Positions 6,573-13,666 of a stretch of DNA of 13,666 nt are shown here, in pieces; positions within the stretch are counted from its first letter, which is position 1; each line of letters starts with the position of its first letter. The stretch covers positions 1 through 13,666 of the forward strand of contig JAISJS010000097.1 in the NCBI GenBank assembly GCA_031261385.1, written 5' to 3'. This DNA is from Treponema sp. (GTDB lineage Bacteria; Spirochaetota; Spirochaetia; Treponematales; Breznakiellaceae). The translations under genes and the position numbers were made by a program. Under the pieces are notes generated by a model, which was not told where the DNA came from, ran no database searches, and saw nothing but the letters and a program-made list of their open reading frames with translations.

Positions 6573-7439
6573 ATGCGTGATATTCAGGACTTTGATTCGA
6601 TAATGATAAAGCTGGCCTCGCCGGAGATGATTCGGGCCTGGTCTTATGGGGAAGTAAAAAAGCCGGAGACGATCAACTACCGGACCCTGCGCCCGGAGAA
6701 AGACGGCCTCTTTTGCGAACGGATCTTCGGGACCACCAAAGAGTGGGAATGTTACTGCGGCAAGTTCAAATCGATCCGGTATAAAGGGGTTATTTGTGAT
6801 CGCTGCGGTGTGGAAGTAACGCATTTCAAAGTCCGCCGCGAGCGGATGGGCCATATCGAATTGGCTGCTCCGGTTTCCCATATCTGGTACTATCGTTCCG
6901 TGCCGAGCCGCATGGGACTCCTGCTTGATATGACTATGTCGAATCTGCGTTCTGTTTTGTACTATGAAAAATATGTGGTCATTGACTCAGGTGATACGGA
7001 CCTCAAAAAGATGCAGCTCCTCACTGAAGAAGAATATTACGAAGCCCAGGAACGTTACGGCGGGGGTTTTTCTGCGGGGATGGGCGCCGAGGCGGTCAGG
7101 ACCCTGCTTGAAAACCTCAACCTCGATCAGATGGCGATAGATCTTAGGGCAAAGATGATCGAGAAAGGGGCCAAGAGTGATAAACGGCTCCTCAAGCGCA
7201 TTGAAATTGTCGAGAATTTCCGCAACTCCACCAACAAGCCCGAATGGATGATCCTTGACGTAATTCCGGTTATACCACCGGAATTACGTCCTATGGTTCA
7301 GCTTGACGGCGGGCGTTTTGCCACGAGCGATCTGAACGACCTGTACCGCAGGGTGATCAACCGGAACAACCGGCTTAAACGGCTTCAGACCCTCAACGCG
7401 CCGGATATCATCATCCGCAATGAAAAGCGTATGCTCTAG
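6573..7439 (+). CDS. rpoC: RNA polymerase subunit beta', N-terminal part, ended by in-frame TAG
   Basis: Beta' holds the catalytic Mg and the clamp of core RNA polymerase. This part encodes residues 1-288 from an ATG ten bases after rpoB, preceded by a weak AAGGGG. It contains the zinc-binding Cys60, Cys62, Cys75 and Cys78 (ECYCG ... GVICDRCG), the KVRRERMGHIELA block, the VIPVIPPELRPMV block of the clamp, and the clamp-helix hairpin that binds sigma and NusG (RRVINRNNRLKRL ... IIIRNEKRML). It then meets TAG at 7437-7439. The codon corresponds to E. coli beta' Gln300 (offset 11, the same as for the catalytic aspartates), and CAG to TAG is one transition. The reading frame continues without shift into the next entry. 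Alone this fragment lacks the active site. See the findings for possible explanations. Confidence 0.93.
   Translation: MRDIQDFDSIMIKLASPEMIRAWSYGEVKKPETINYRTLRPEKDGLFCERIFGTTKEWECYCGKFKSIRYKGVICDRCGVEVTHFKVRRERMGHIELAAPVSHIWYYRSVPSRMGLLLDMTMSNLRSVLYYEKYVVIDSGDTDLKKMQLLTEEEYYEAQERYGGGFSAGMGAEAVRTLLENLNLDQMAIDLRAKMIEKGAKSDKRLLKRIEIVENFRNSTNKPEWMILDVIPVIPPELRPMVQLDGGRFATSDLNDLYRRVINRNNRLKRLQTLNAPDIIIRNEKRML
7257..7290 (+). repeat. Perfect inverted repeat inside rpoC
   Basis: GACGTAATTCCGG at 7257-7269 is exactly complementary to CCGGAATTACGTC at 7278-7290, and T7270-A7277 adds a 14th pair around a six-base loop. It encodes the conserved DVIPVIPPELRP stretch. The Leu codon TTA (7284-7286) completes the palindrome although CTT, CTC and CTG dominate nearby. 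It lies about 147 bases before the TAG. No function is known to me. Confidence 0.75.
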
Positions 7440-7448
7440 GAGGCGGTG
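7437..7448 (+). other. In-frame amber codon with overlapping AGGAGG and GTG
   Basis: TAG 7437-7439 is codon 289 of the rpoC frame. AGGAGG at 7438-7443 overlaps it, and an in-frame GTG follows at 7446-7448, only two bases after the AGGAGG. That spacing is too short for efficient standard initiation (about 5-9 bases is typical). Termination followed by local reinitiation is conceivable. The next in-frame GTG is at 7482. The AGGAGG itself comes from conserved Gln-Glu-Ala codons, so it need not have been selected as a ribosome binding site. Confidence 0.6.
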
Positions 7449-10400
7449 GACGCCCTGTTCGACAACTCCAAGAACCAGCGGGTGGTCAAGGGCGCGTCAA
7501 ACCGGCCCCTCACATCGATCAGCGATATGCTCAAGGGCAAGCAGGGACGTTTCCGGCAGAACCTTTTGGGTAAGCGGGTTGACTATTCGGGGCGGTCTGT
7601 TATCACTGTCGGGCCGGATCTTAAAATGTGGCAGTGCGGGCTTCCCACCAAAATGGCCCTGGAACTGTTCAAGCCTTTTATCATGAAAAAACTCGTCGAC
7701 AAGGACGTGGTGTACAATATCAAAAAAGCAAAAATGCTGGTGGAGCAGGAAACCCCGGAGGTTTTTGCAATCCTTGACGAAGTGGTCAAGGAACATCCGG
7801 TGCTGCTTAACCGTGCGCCGACCCTGCACCGGCTGGGGATTCAGGCCTTTGAGCCGGTACTGGTTGAGGGCAAGGCTATCAAACTTCATCCGCTGGTGTG
7901 TCATGCGTTTAACGCCGACTTTGACGGGGATCAGATGGCGGTGCATGTGCCTCTGACTCAGGCGGCTCAAATGGAATGCTGGACTCTGATGCTTTCTGCG
8001 CGGAACCTCCTTAACCCTGCCAACGGTAAGACTATTGTATTCCCCTCCCAGGACATGGTTCTTGGGATCAACTTCCTTACCCGCATAAAGCCCAATGCCA
8101 AAGGTACCGGACGGCGCTATACCAGCACCGAAGAAATACTTATGGCGGTGGAATCAAAATCCCTGGAATGGGAAGCGGTTATCAGGGTAAAGCCGATCAA
8201 GTTCCCCATCTGGGACAAGGCCGGTCATGAGGTAAAACCCGGCGCGGATGGCCTTATCGAAACTACTGCGGGGCGGCTGGTGTTCAACGAAGAAATGCCC
8301 CCCGAGATTCCGTTCCTCAATTATGAGCTTAAGGATAAAGAACTGCGGGGACTTATCGAAAATATTTTTGCCGAGAAAGGTTCCTGGACCACGGTCAAAA
8401 TGCTCGACGTTATCAAGGCTACCGGGTACAAATACGCTACGGTCTTTGGCGCCACCATCGGTGTCGACGATATCAAGGTACCCAAGGAAAAGCCTGAGAT
8501 GATCGACAAGGCCAACAAGGAAGTTGACGCCATTCAGAAGCAGCAGCGTCAGGGAACCATCACTCAGGAAGAACGATATAACCGTGTTGTTGAAGTTTGG
8601 ACTAAAACCAACGAAGATCTTACCAATATAATGATGAAGACGCTGGAAGCGGATCAGGACGGATTTAATTCTATTTATATGATGGCTAACTCAGGCGCCC
8701 GCGGAAGCCGTAACCAGATTCGCCAGCTTGCCGGTATGCGCGGCCTTATGGCAAAGCCCTCAGGTGACATTATCGAACTGCCGATCAGGTCCAATTTTAA
8801 AGAGGGCCTTTCGGTTATTGAGTTCTTTATCTCCACCAACGGCGCCCGGAAGGGACTTGCCGATACGGCGCTTAAGACCGCAGAAGCCGGTTACCTTACC
8901 CGGCGGCTCGTAGACATAGCACAGGACGTTGTTGTCAATGAAGACGACTGCGGAACAATCAACGGTATCTCATATTCAGCGATTAAAGACGGCGAGGACA
9001 TTGTAGAGCCTTTGAGTGACCGCATCGTCGGCCGCTATACCCTGGAGCGGGTCAAACACCCTATTACCGGGGAGCTTATTGTCGACGTGAATGAGGAAAT
9101 CACCGAAGATGTGGCCGGGCGTATTGAAGATGCAGGCGTTGAATCGGTCCGGATTAGGACGGTTCTTACCTGTGAGGCAGAACACGGAGTTTGCCGCCGC
9201 TGTTACGGCAGGAACCTTGCCACAAACCGCTCTGTGGACATCGGGGAAGCGGTAGGAACCATCGCCGCCCAATCCATCGGTCAGCCCGGAACCCAGCTTA
9301 CCATGCGTACCTTCCATATCGGAGGGACGGCAACCCGGGCGAGCGAAGAAAACCGGATATTCCTTAAGTATTCCGTATATATCCGGGATGTGGCAGGGGC
9401 TCATGTAGAATTTGAAGACGGTCATTGGCTCTTTACCCGCAGGGGGCATGCACTTGTTAATAAAGTGATAAAAGAATACAAGCTTGAGAGCAAGGATCAG
9501 GTTCTTGTGGAAAGCGGCAAGAAAATTATCCGCGAAGAAGTTATTATCAAGCGGGGTAAGGAAGAAATCAAATCTCCTGAAATCGCCTTTGCACTTATTA
9601 AAGAAGGTCCGGATCCAAAGTCCGCGGAAGGGCGCAGCCTGTATCTTATCGGGCCGGATCAAAAAATTGAAATTCGGAACGGCTCTGATTTTATCGTAAA
9701 GAAAGGAGATGTAGTAACCGCAGAAGCAACCATCGCTTCCTTTGACCCCTTCTCGGACCCGATTATCGCCGAAGCATCCGGTACCGTTAAATACGAAGAT
9801 ATCATTGCAGGGACTACTCTCAAGGAAGAGATCGACGAAGAAACAGGGAATATCGAAAAGCGGATCAGTGAATTTCAGCTTGAAAGCAAGCAGCCGCGTA
9901 TCTTCATTGTCGATGAGAATGAAAATGAAGTGGCTTCGTATTTTCTTCCCGGCGGCGCATATATCCAGGTCGATGAAGGCGAGAAGATTAACGCCGGGCG
10001 TACACTTGCAAAAACCTTAAAGGAATCTGCCAAAGCTATGGATATTACTTCAGGTCTTCCCCGTGTCAGTGAGCTTTTTGAAGCCCGCAAACCGAAGAGT
10101 CCTGCAGTATTGGCATTGGTTTCCGGAACTGTTCAATTTAAGGGCATCATTAAAGGAAAACGAAAAGTATCGATAGTTGATGCTTTCGGTAAGGATTATC
10201 CCCATCTTATACCAATGACCAAGCGGCTCCTTGTCCGTGATGGAGATACTGTGGAGGCAGGGGAGCCTTTGTGTATGGGCGCCGTTAATCCCCACGATGT
10301 ACTGCATATCCTTGGGGAGAGCAATCTTCAAAGTTACCTGATGGACGAGATTCAGCAGGTGTATCGGCTCCAGGGCGTTTCGATCAACGACAAGCACATC

Positions 10401-10883
10401 GGCGTTATTATCCGGCAGATGATGCGAAAGGTGGAGATACGGTTTGTCGGGGACACCAAGTTCATTTACGGACAGATGGTTGACAAGTACCGTTTCCACG
10501 AGGAAAACAACCGGGTCATCGCCGAAGGCGGACAGCCCGCAGTGGCCCAGCCGATGTTCCAGGGAATCACCAAGGCCAGTCTCAACATCGACTCGTTCCT
10601 CTCTGCGGCAAGCTTCCAGGAAACTACCCGGGTGCTTACCAATGCCGCCATTGCCGGTTCAACCGACTATCTGCGGGGTCTCAAGGAAAACATCATCATC
10701 GGTCATCCGATCCCCGCCGGTACGGGAATGAAACGGTACCGCGATGTCAAACTCTTTGACGAGGACAGCCAGGATCTGGATATTCAAATGCAGGAAATCC
10801 TTGAACAGCGGAAGCTCGAAGCCACTGCCAACCCTGAACCCGAAGAAGAGGACTACACTACCGTCGAAGATAATGAAGAGTGA
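7446..10883 (+). CDS. rpoC: RNA polymerase subunit beta', catalytic and C-terminal part
   Basis: This continues beta' in the same frame; conserved sequence resumes directly after the TAG with GAG at 7440. Counting the TAG as residue 289, full beta' would be 1436 residues, normal for the family. Landmarks: rudder and switch region (LLGKRVDYSGRSVITVGP), catalytic NADFDGDQM with Asp449, 451 and 453, bridge helix (GARKGLADTALKTA from 757), second zinc site Cys793, Cys867, Cys874 and Cys877, and trigger loop MRTFHIGG with Met911, Arg912 and His915. About 235 residues then separate the trigger loop from DITSGLPRVSELFEARKPK, which fits an SI3-type insertion in the trigger loop. An acidic tail ends the protein. 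Asn756 stands where E. coli has His777. The whole is under clear protein-level conservation, so this is not an old pseudogene. Its true N-terminus, if separately made, is uncertain. Confidence 0.93.
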   Translation: MDALFDNSKNQRVVKGASNRPLTSISDMLKGKQGRFRQNLLGKRVDYSGRSVITVGPDLKMWQCGLPTKMALELFKPFIMKKLVDKDVVYNIKKAKMLVEQETPEVFAILDEVVKEHPVLLNRAPTLHRLGIQAFEPVLVEGKAIKLHPLVCHAFNADFDGDQMAVHVPLTQAAQMECWTLMLSARNLLNPANGKTIVFPSQDMVLGINFLTRIKPNAKGTGRRYTSTEEILMAVESKSLEWEAVIRVKPIKFPIWDKAGHEVKPGADGLIETTAGRLVFNEEMPPEIPFLNYELKDKELRGLIENIFAEKGSWTTVKMLDVIKATGYKYATVFGATIGVDDIKVPKEKPEMIDKANKEVDAIQKQQRQGTITQEERYNRVVEVWTKTNEDLTNIMMKTLEADQDGFNSIYMMANSGARGSRNQIRQLAGMRGLMAKPSGDIIELPIRSNFKEGLSVIEFFISTNGARKGLADTALKTAEAGYLTRRLVDIAQDVVVNEDDCGTINGISYSAIKDGEDIVEPLSDRIVGRYTLERVKHPITGELIVDVNEEITEDVAGRIEDAGVESVRIRTVLTCEAEHGVCRRCYGRNLATNRSVDIGEAVGTIAAQSIGQPGTQLTMRTFHIGGTATRASEENRIFLKYSVYIRDVAGAHVEFEDGHWLFTRRGHALVNKVIKEYKLESKDQVLVESGKKIIREEVIIKRGKEEIKSPEIAFALIKEGPDPKSAEGRSLYLIGPDQKIEIRNGSDFIVKKGDVVTAEATIASFDPFSDPIIAEASGTVKYEDIIAGTTLKEEIDEETGNIEKRISEFQLESKQPRIFIVDENENEVASYFLPGGAYIQVDEGEKINAGRTLAKTLKESAKAMDITSGLPRVSELFEARKPKSPAVLALVSGTVQFKGIIKGKRKVSIVDAFGKDYPHLIPMTKRLLVRDGDTVEAGEPLCMGAVNPHDVLHILGESNLQSYLMDEIQQVYRLQGVSINDKHIGVIIRQMMRKVEIRFVGDTKFIYGQMVDKYRFHEENNRVIAEGGQPAVAQPMFQGITKASLNIDSFLSAASFQETTRVLTNAAIAGSTDYLRGLKENIIIGHPIPAGTGMKRYRDVKLFDEDSQDLDIQMQEILEQRKLEATANPEPEEEDYTTVEDNEE

Positions 10884-10890
10884 TAAGAAG

Positions 10891-10958
10891 AAGATTAACC
10901 ACGAACAGGCACGAACTGTTAATTCTAACCTATGTCTTTTTCGTGTGGTTCGTGGTTA
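10891..10958 (+). terminator. Inverted repeat between convergent rpoC and barrel gene, likely bidirectional terminator
   Basis: TAACCACGAAC at 10896-10906 pairs perfectly with GTTCGTGGTTA at 10948-10958. After a small internal loop, CACGAA 10910-10915 pairs with TTCGTG 10940-10945. The arms contain ACGAAC units about 9-10 bases apart. It fills the 79-base gap after the rpoC stop. On the - strand the stem is followed by a T-rich run (AATCTTCTTCTTATC); on the + strand by the weaker ATTTCTT. Termination for both convergent units is a reasonable inference. The flank AAGATTAA and the AACC-NC-N-AA end match the right end of the rplJ-rplL repeat read on the other strand, so it seems to belong to the same family. 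Confidence 0.6.
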
Positions 10959-10962
10959 TTTC

Positions 10963-12852
10963 TTACGGAAAGATCTTAACCCCAACCGAAAGAATAAACC
11001 CGGCGCCTGCACGGTAGACTGCGTCGTCCAGGGCTTCATAGTCGCCCTCGTTACCGATGCCGGCGTCGCCGTTTATCGTATACCGGGTAATGACAATACC
11101 TGTCTCGGCAAAGACCGAAAGGGGAAGCTTCTGCGCTTTAAAGTTGTATGCGGCGCCAAGCTTGATGGCGTGGTTCCACTGATAGACCCCGTCCTTGAGG
11201 AAATACTTTGTTGTATTGGCATTTTTCCGGGGCATTTTATCATTCTGGGAGGAGCCGTCTACCCAGCCGTAGCCAAAGTCAGCGCCGTGACGCACCATCT
11301 GATACTGGATATGGGCCCGCAGTCCCGGAAGGGGCATTGAATCAAGGCCGAGCAGCAGTTCATCGCTGTTTGGCGGCAGATAATATCCGAGCGATTCACC
11401 GTTATTGACATAGGAAGTATCCTGCGGCACCCGGTTCCAGGGCGTCTCGGTATATTCGTGGGTGTAACAATACGGTTCTATTTTGGTGTACTTGAGAACC
11501 ACCGATGCAAAGGGGAGCCAGGCGACATTGACTTTGATTCCTCCCTGGTATGCGTACATTTCCCGGTCAAGATTGAGAAAGGGGCTTTCCATAAGATTTA
11601 TCTCATCAACATAAAGGCTTGCCCAGAATTTTGCCTTTCCCGGCAGACGGAATTCCAGGTTGCCGAAAAGGGCCAGGTTGTCAAAATCTCCCACATTGTT
11701 CTGGTAAAAAAAGTTCGAGTTTACCGGAAAAAGGTATCCCAAATCGAAACGCTTGGGCCAGACCGTGGCGCTGCCGAAATCAATGTGCCATCGTTTTTTG
11801 GTATTGAACTCCAGCATGGCAAGGGAAAATAAATTTTGAAAAGGATCGGCGTCTTCCCACTGGTTGTTGTACTTTTGATACTCAAGCGCCCCGGTAAGGA
11901 ATGAAAAATGCATCCACTCAATGGGATCTGCCGTTCCTTCAACGGCGACAAAGGGGCGGGCCTGGGCATTCATAAACAGGCTGGAGCCGTTCCCCTCAGG
12001 CCCCCAATCACGCCGCATTCTGCCGAAGCGGAACTGCAAACGGTTCTCTATAAGGCTGGTGTTTATTTCGGAGATTATCTCATAGCCAAAGGCAAAGGTA
12101 TCCGGCCAGCCGCCGTAGCCTCCCAGATCCGCAGGCGGGAACACCGCCGCTTCCCAGGGCTTGCTGAACGTATACGGAAAGTAGGCGGGTATGCCATACA
12201 CCGATGAAGTTCCGGGAGCGGGTATGTCATAGTAATAATAATGATCACCAATATGGTAAGGAGGCGTTCCTGCAAAATTAGCCGGATCATAAGCGCCGTA
12301 TTTTGGGTCTATATAGGGGGGATTGTCATGTTCGCCAAGGTACTTCCGGTCTATTTTGAAGAAGCCCCCCTTGATGATAAAATTCCAGGAAAAGTTGTTC
12401 CCCAAATCGCCTGCCGTGTACAGGTTCCCCAGGTTGACGGTCCCGACGGCTTTTTCTACAGGGTTAAAAGAGAAATTGCTTTCCCAGGTGAGCCCCGCCT
12501 CAACGGAATACCGGGTGCTTTTCAGCGGGTATTCGTTATGGAATCGTCCGGCAAAAAGATCAAGGCCGTTTTTCCGTTCAAATGCGGCGAGCAGGTCAGA
12601 AACGATATCCTGCTCCACCGAAGAAAGGGCGCCCGGCGCAGCGTCGAGCAGTTCCGTCAGCTTCTGCTTTACCGTGTATTCGGACCAGGGCCGCGCCGAA
12701 GACGGCGCCTTGACAAGGCCCCGCATAATCGCCAAATCAATGACGTTGTAGGACTGGTTATCCAGCGGAACCGAATTGAACTGCTGCGATGCAAGGGGAG
12801 AAAGCGCAATCAACAGTACGAAAAATAAAAGGCTCACTTTTTTTGGTTTCAT
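10963..12852 (-). CDS. Wzi-like outer-membrane beta-barrel protein (capsule assembly family)
   Basis: The 629-residue product starts with a signal peptide (MKPKKVSLLFFVLLIALSPLAS, cleavage probably near residue 22; no lipobox Cys). Residues about 30-95 form a small, probably helical domain (YNVIDLAIMRGLVKAPSSARPWSEYTV) of the kind preceding Wzi-type barrels. The rest is rich in Tyr, Trp and Phe with alternating beta-strand patterns and Gly/Asn turns, as expected for an outer-membrane barrel. The block FRFGRMRRDWGPEGNG with FMNAQARPF (about 275-301) resembles the core motif of the capsule-assembly Wzi family. Wzi binds capsular polysaccharide at the surface of E. coli; here the ligand is unknown. 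Start ATG is supported by GGAG eight bases upstream. The upstream neighbour on the same strand is a histidine kinase gene. Barrel assignment is fairly secure, the Wzi family moderately so. Confidence 0.7.
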   Translation of the reverse strand: MKPKKVSLLFFVLLIALSPLASQQFNSVPLDNQSYNVIDLAIMRGLVKAPSSARPWSEYTVKQKLTELLDAAPGALSSVEQDIVSDLLAAFERKNGLDLFAGRFHNEYPLKSTRYSVEAGLTWESNFSFNPVEKAVGTVNLGNLYTAGDLGNNFSWNFIIKGGFFKIDRKYLGEHDNPPYIDPKYGAYDPANFAGTPPYHIGDHYYYYDIPAPGTSSVYGIPAYFPYTFSKPWEAAVFPPADLGGYGGWPDTFAFGYEIISEINTSLIENRLQFRFGRMRRDWGPEGNGSSLFMNAQARPFVAVEGTADPIEWMHFSFLTGALEYQKYNNQWEDADPFQNLFSLAMLEFNTKKRWHIDFGSATVWPKRFDLGYLFPVNSNFFYQNNVGDFDNLALFGNLEFRLPGKAKFWASLYVDEINLMESPFLNLDREMYAYQGGIKVNVAWLPFASVVLKYTKIEPYCYTHEYTETPWNRVPQDTSYVNNGESLGYYLPPNSDELLLGLDSMPLPGLRAHIQYQMVRHGADFGYGWVDGSSQNDKMPRKNANTTKYFLKDGVYQWNHAIKLGAAYNFKAQKLPLSVFAETGIVITRYTINGDAGIGNEGDYEALDDAVYRAGAGFILSVGVKIFP

Positions 12853-12865
12853 AGTTTAAACTCCA

Positions 12866-12913
12866 GGCAATATTTATATTGCAGTAATATGTCTATCACA
12901 ATAATATTTATAT
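12866..12913 (-). promoter_or_regulatory. Promoter of the Wzi-like gene with overlapping palindrome and duplicated 11-mer
   Basis: Read on the - strand, TTGTGA (12901-12896) and TATAAA (12878-12873) are separated by exactly 17 bases. They match sigma-70 consensus at 4/6 and 5/6 positions and would start transcription near 12866. The perfect inverted repeat GCAATAT-TT-ATATTGC (12867-12882) covers the -10 box. The 11-mer AATATTTATAT occurs at 12869-12879 and again at 12903-12913, immediately upstream of the -35 box. Two copies bracketing the promoter suggest a regulator site, possibly for the response regulator partnered with the adjacent kinase. A+T richness makes chance similarity possible. 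Confidence 0.55.
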
Positions 12914-12939
12914 AACAGCTATTTTACCCCAGATTACCA

Positions 12940-13666
12940 TTATAGTACAACCCGAAACACACTACCGCCATCGGGGTTTGTGCCGCCGGAGCTTGCTGTT
13001 ATTTTGCCGCCGTGAGCGCTCACGATTGCCTCGGCGATGGCAAGGCCGATTCCCGCGCCGCCGGAGCTGCGGTTCCGGGATTTATCGGAACGGTAAAACC
13101 GTTCAAAGATATGGGGAAGCGCTTCTTCACTGATACCGATTCCCGTGTCGCGTATAACGACTTCGCAGGAGCCGGCGGAGGCGTTTGTTATGCTGACGGC
13201 AACGCTCCCCTGATCGGTATATTTTACCGCATTGGAAAGGATGTTGATAAAGACCTGCATGAGCTTGTCGTAATCGGCGTGGATGGGAGCGGGGGATAAT
13301 TCCGTGATAAGGGCGATGTTTTTTTCCATGGTCAGGGGGCGGAATTGTTCCACCGCCTGTGACAGGAGTTTTGCCAAATCAAAATCACTTTTACGGAGTT
13401 TGAGGTTTTCCCGCTCAAGGATCGAGAGGGTGTTCAAATCTTCTACCAGCTTGGCAAGGCGGAGGATTTCCTCCCGGCAGCAGATGAGCCGTTCCGGTGC
13501 GGGTTCCCATACGCCGTCAATCATCGCTTCAATGTTTCCCTGGAGGCAGGTAAGGGGGGTGCGCAGCTCGTGGGCAATGTCGGCGGTAAGCTGTTTCTGC
13601 CAGCGCTCGCCGTTTTCCAGCGCCGCCGCCAGGTCGTTCACCGACCGGGACAGCTCCCGCAGTTCC
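12940..13666 (-). CDS. Two-component sensor histidine kinase, C-terminal part (5' end outside window)
   Basis: Sensor kinases autophosphorylate a His and pass the phosphate to a response regulator. The frame is open to the window edge, leaving 241 visible C-terminal residues. It begins with ELRELSRSVNDLAAALE, typical of the end of a HAMP linker, so an N-terminal membrane sensor part is expected off the window. The HisKA domain has the H box TADIAHELRTPL with the phospho-acceptor His at visible residue 32. The HATPase domain shows the N box NILSNAVKYT, G1 DTGIGI, F box IFERFYRSD and G2 GAGIGLAI, all intact, so it should be catalytically competent. The HELRTP / FERFYR type is common in OmpR-family systems (BaeS-, PhoR-like), so an OmpR-type regulator gene is likely just upstream. 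It ends 87 bases before the barrel gene. Confidence 0.9.
   Translation of the reverse strand, partial: ELRELSRSVNDLAAALENGERWQKQLTADIAHELRTPLTCLQGNIEAMIDGVWEPAPERLICCREEILRLAKLVEDLNTLSILERENLKLRKSDFDLAKLLSQAVEQFRPLTMEKNIALITELSPAPIHADYDKLMQVFINILSNAVKYTDQGSVAVSITNASAGSCEVVIRDTGIGISEEALPHIFERFYRSDKSRNRSSGGAGIGLAIAEAIVSAHGGKITASSGGTNPDGGSVFRVVL

Noticed and set aside
7437..7439. Pyrrolysine or genome-wide TAG-to-Gln coding
   Set aside because: The site is conserved Gln with no reason for pyrrolysine, and rplJ uses TAG as a real stop. Local suppression cannot be excluded.
10896..10958. ACGAAC repeats as a CRISPR or iteron array
   Set aside because: Units are only 9-10 bases apart, arranged as an inverted repeat, with no spacers, cas genes or replication genes nearby.
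10744..11340. Open frame on + strand crossing from rpoC into the barrel gene
   Set aside because: It overlaps the rpoC end out of frame, runs through the terminator palindrome and is antisense to the barrel gene.
12241..12828. Open frame on + strand opposite the barrel gene N-terminus
   Set aside because: The - strand frame has a signal peptide, promoter and ribosome binding site; the + frame has none of these.

Overview
The window carries the conserved bacterial nusG-rplK-rplA-rplJ-rplL-rpoB-rpoC cluster on the + strand. It is followed, in convergent orientation, by an outer-membrane barrel gene and the 3' part of a sensor histidine kinase gene. The organism looks like a spirochaete, most likely a Treponema relative. 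The main reason is that RpoB has Asn at the position equivalent to E. coli Ser531, the residue linked to natural rifampicin resistance in spirochaetes. Base composition looks moderate (about half G+C by eye). Genus assignment is an inference.

Layout. 1-411: 3' part of nusG. 412-521: a hairpin, then a clear mimic of the 23S rRNA L1-binding site, which should let L1 repress its own operon. 522-1627: rplK and rplA, overlapping by ATGA. 1628-1706: two strong hairpins in front of rplJ, a likely L10-type control region. 1707-2255: rplJ. 2256-2518: a 263-base gap holding a roughly 105-base periodic inverted repeat, a small hairpin and a tandem 10-mer. 2519-2908: rplL. 2909-3022: a candidate attenuator before rpoB. 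3023-6562: rpoB. 6573-10883: rpoC, interrupted by one in-frame TAG. 10884-10962: an inverted repeat between convergent genes, related in sequence to the rplJ-rplL repeat. 10963-12852 (-): Wzi-like barrel protein. 12853-12939: its promoter, with a palindrome and a duplicated 11-mer. 12940-13666 (-): histidine kinase, running off the window.

How the genes work together. NusG tunes elongation by the polymerase whose beta and beta' subunits lie downstream. L11, L1, L10 and L7/L12 build the L1 stalk and the GTPase-associated stalk of the 50S subunit. L1 and L10 are the expected translational repressors of the two halves of the ribosomal part, and an attenuator between rplL and rpoB would set polymerase output relative to ribosomal protein output. 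The kinase and barrel genes share a strand and are a plausible envelope-response pair.

The most notable point is the amber codon in rpoC (7437-7439), which replaces a Gln (E. coli beta' Gln300) while everything around it stays in frame and highly conserved. rplJ ends in a normal TAG, so genome-wide reassignment of TAG is unlikely. A single-base sequencing or assembly error, a recent mutation with suppression, or termination-reinitiation remain possible. I saw no mobile element, CRISPR array, tRNA or rRNA, and no clearly novel multigene system.
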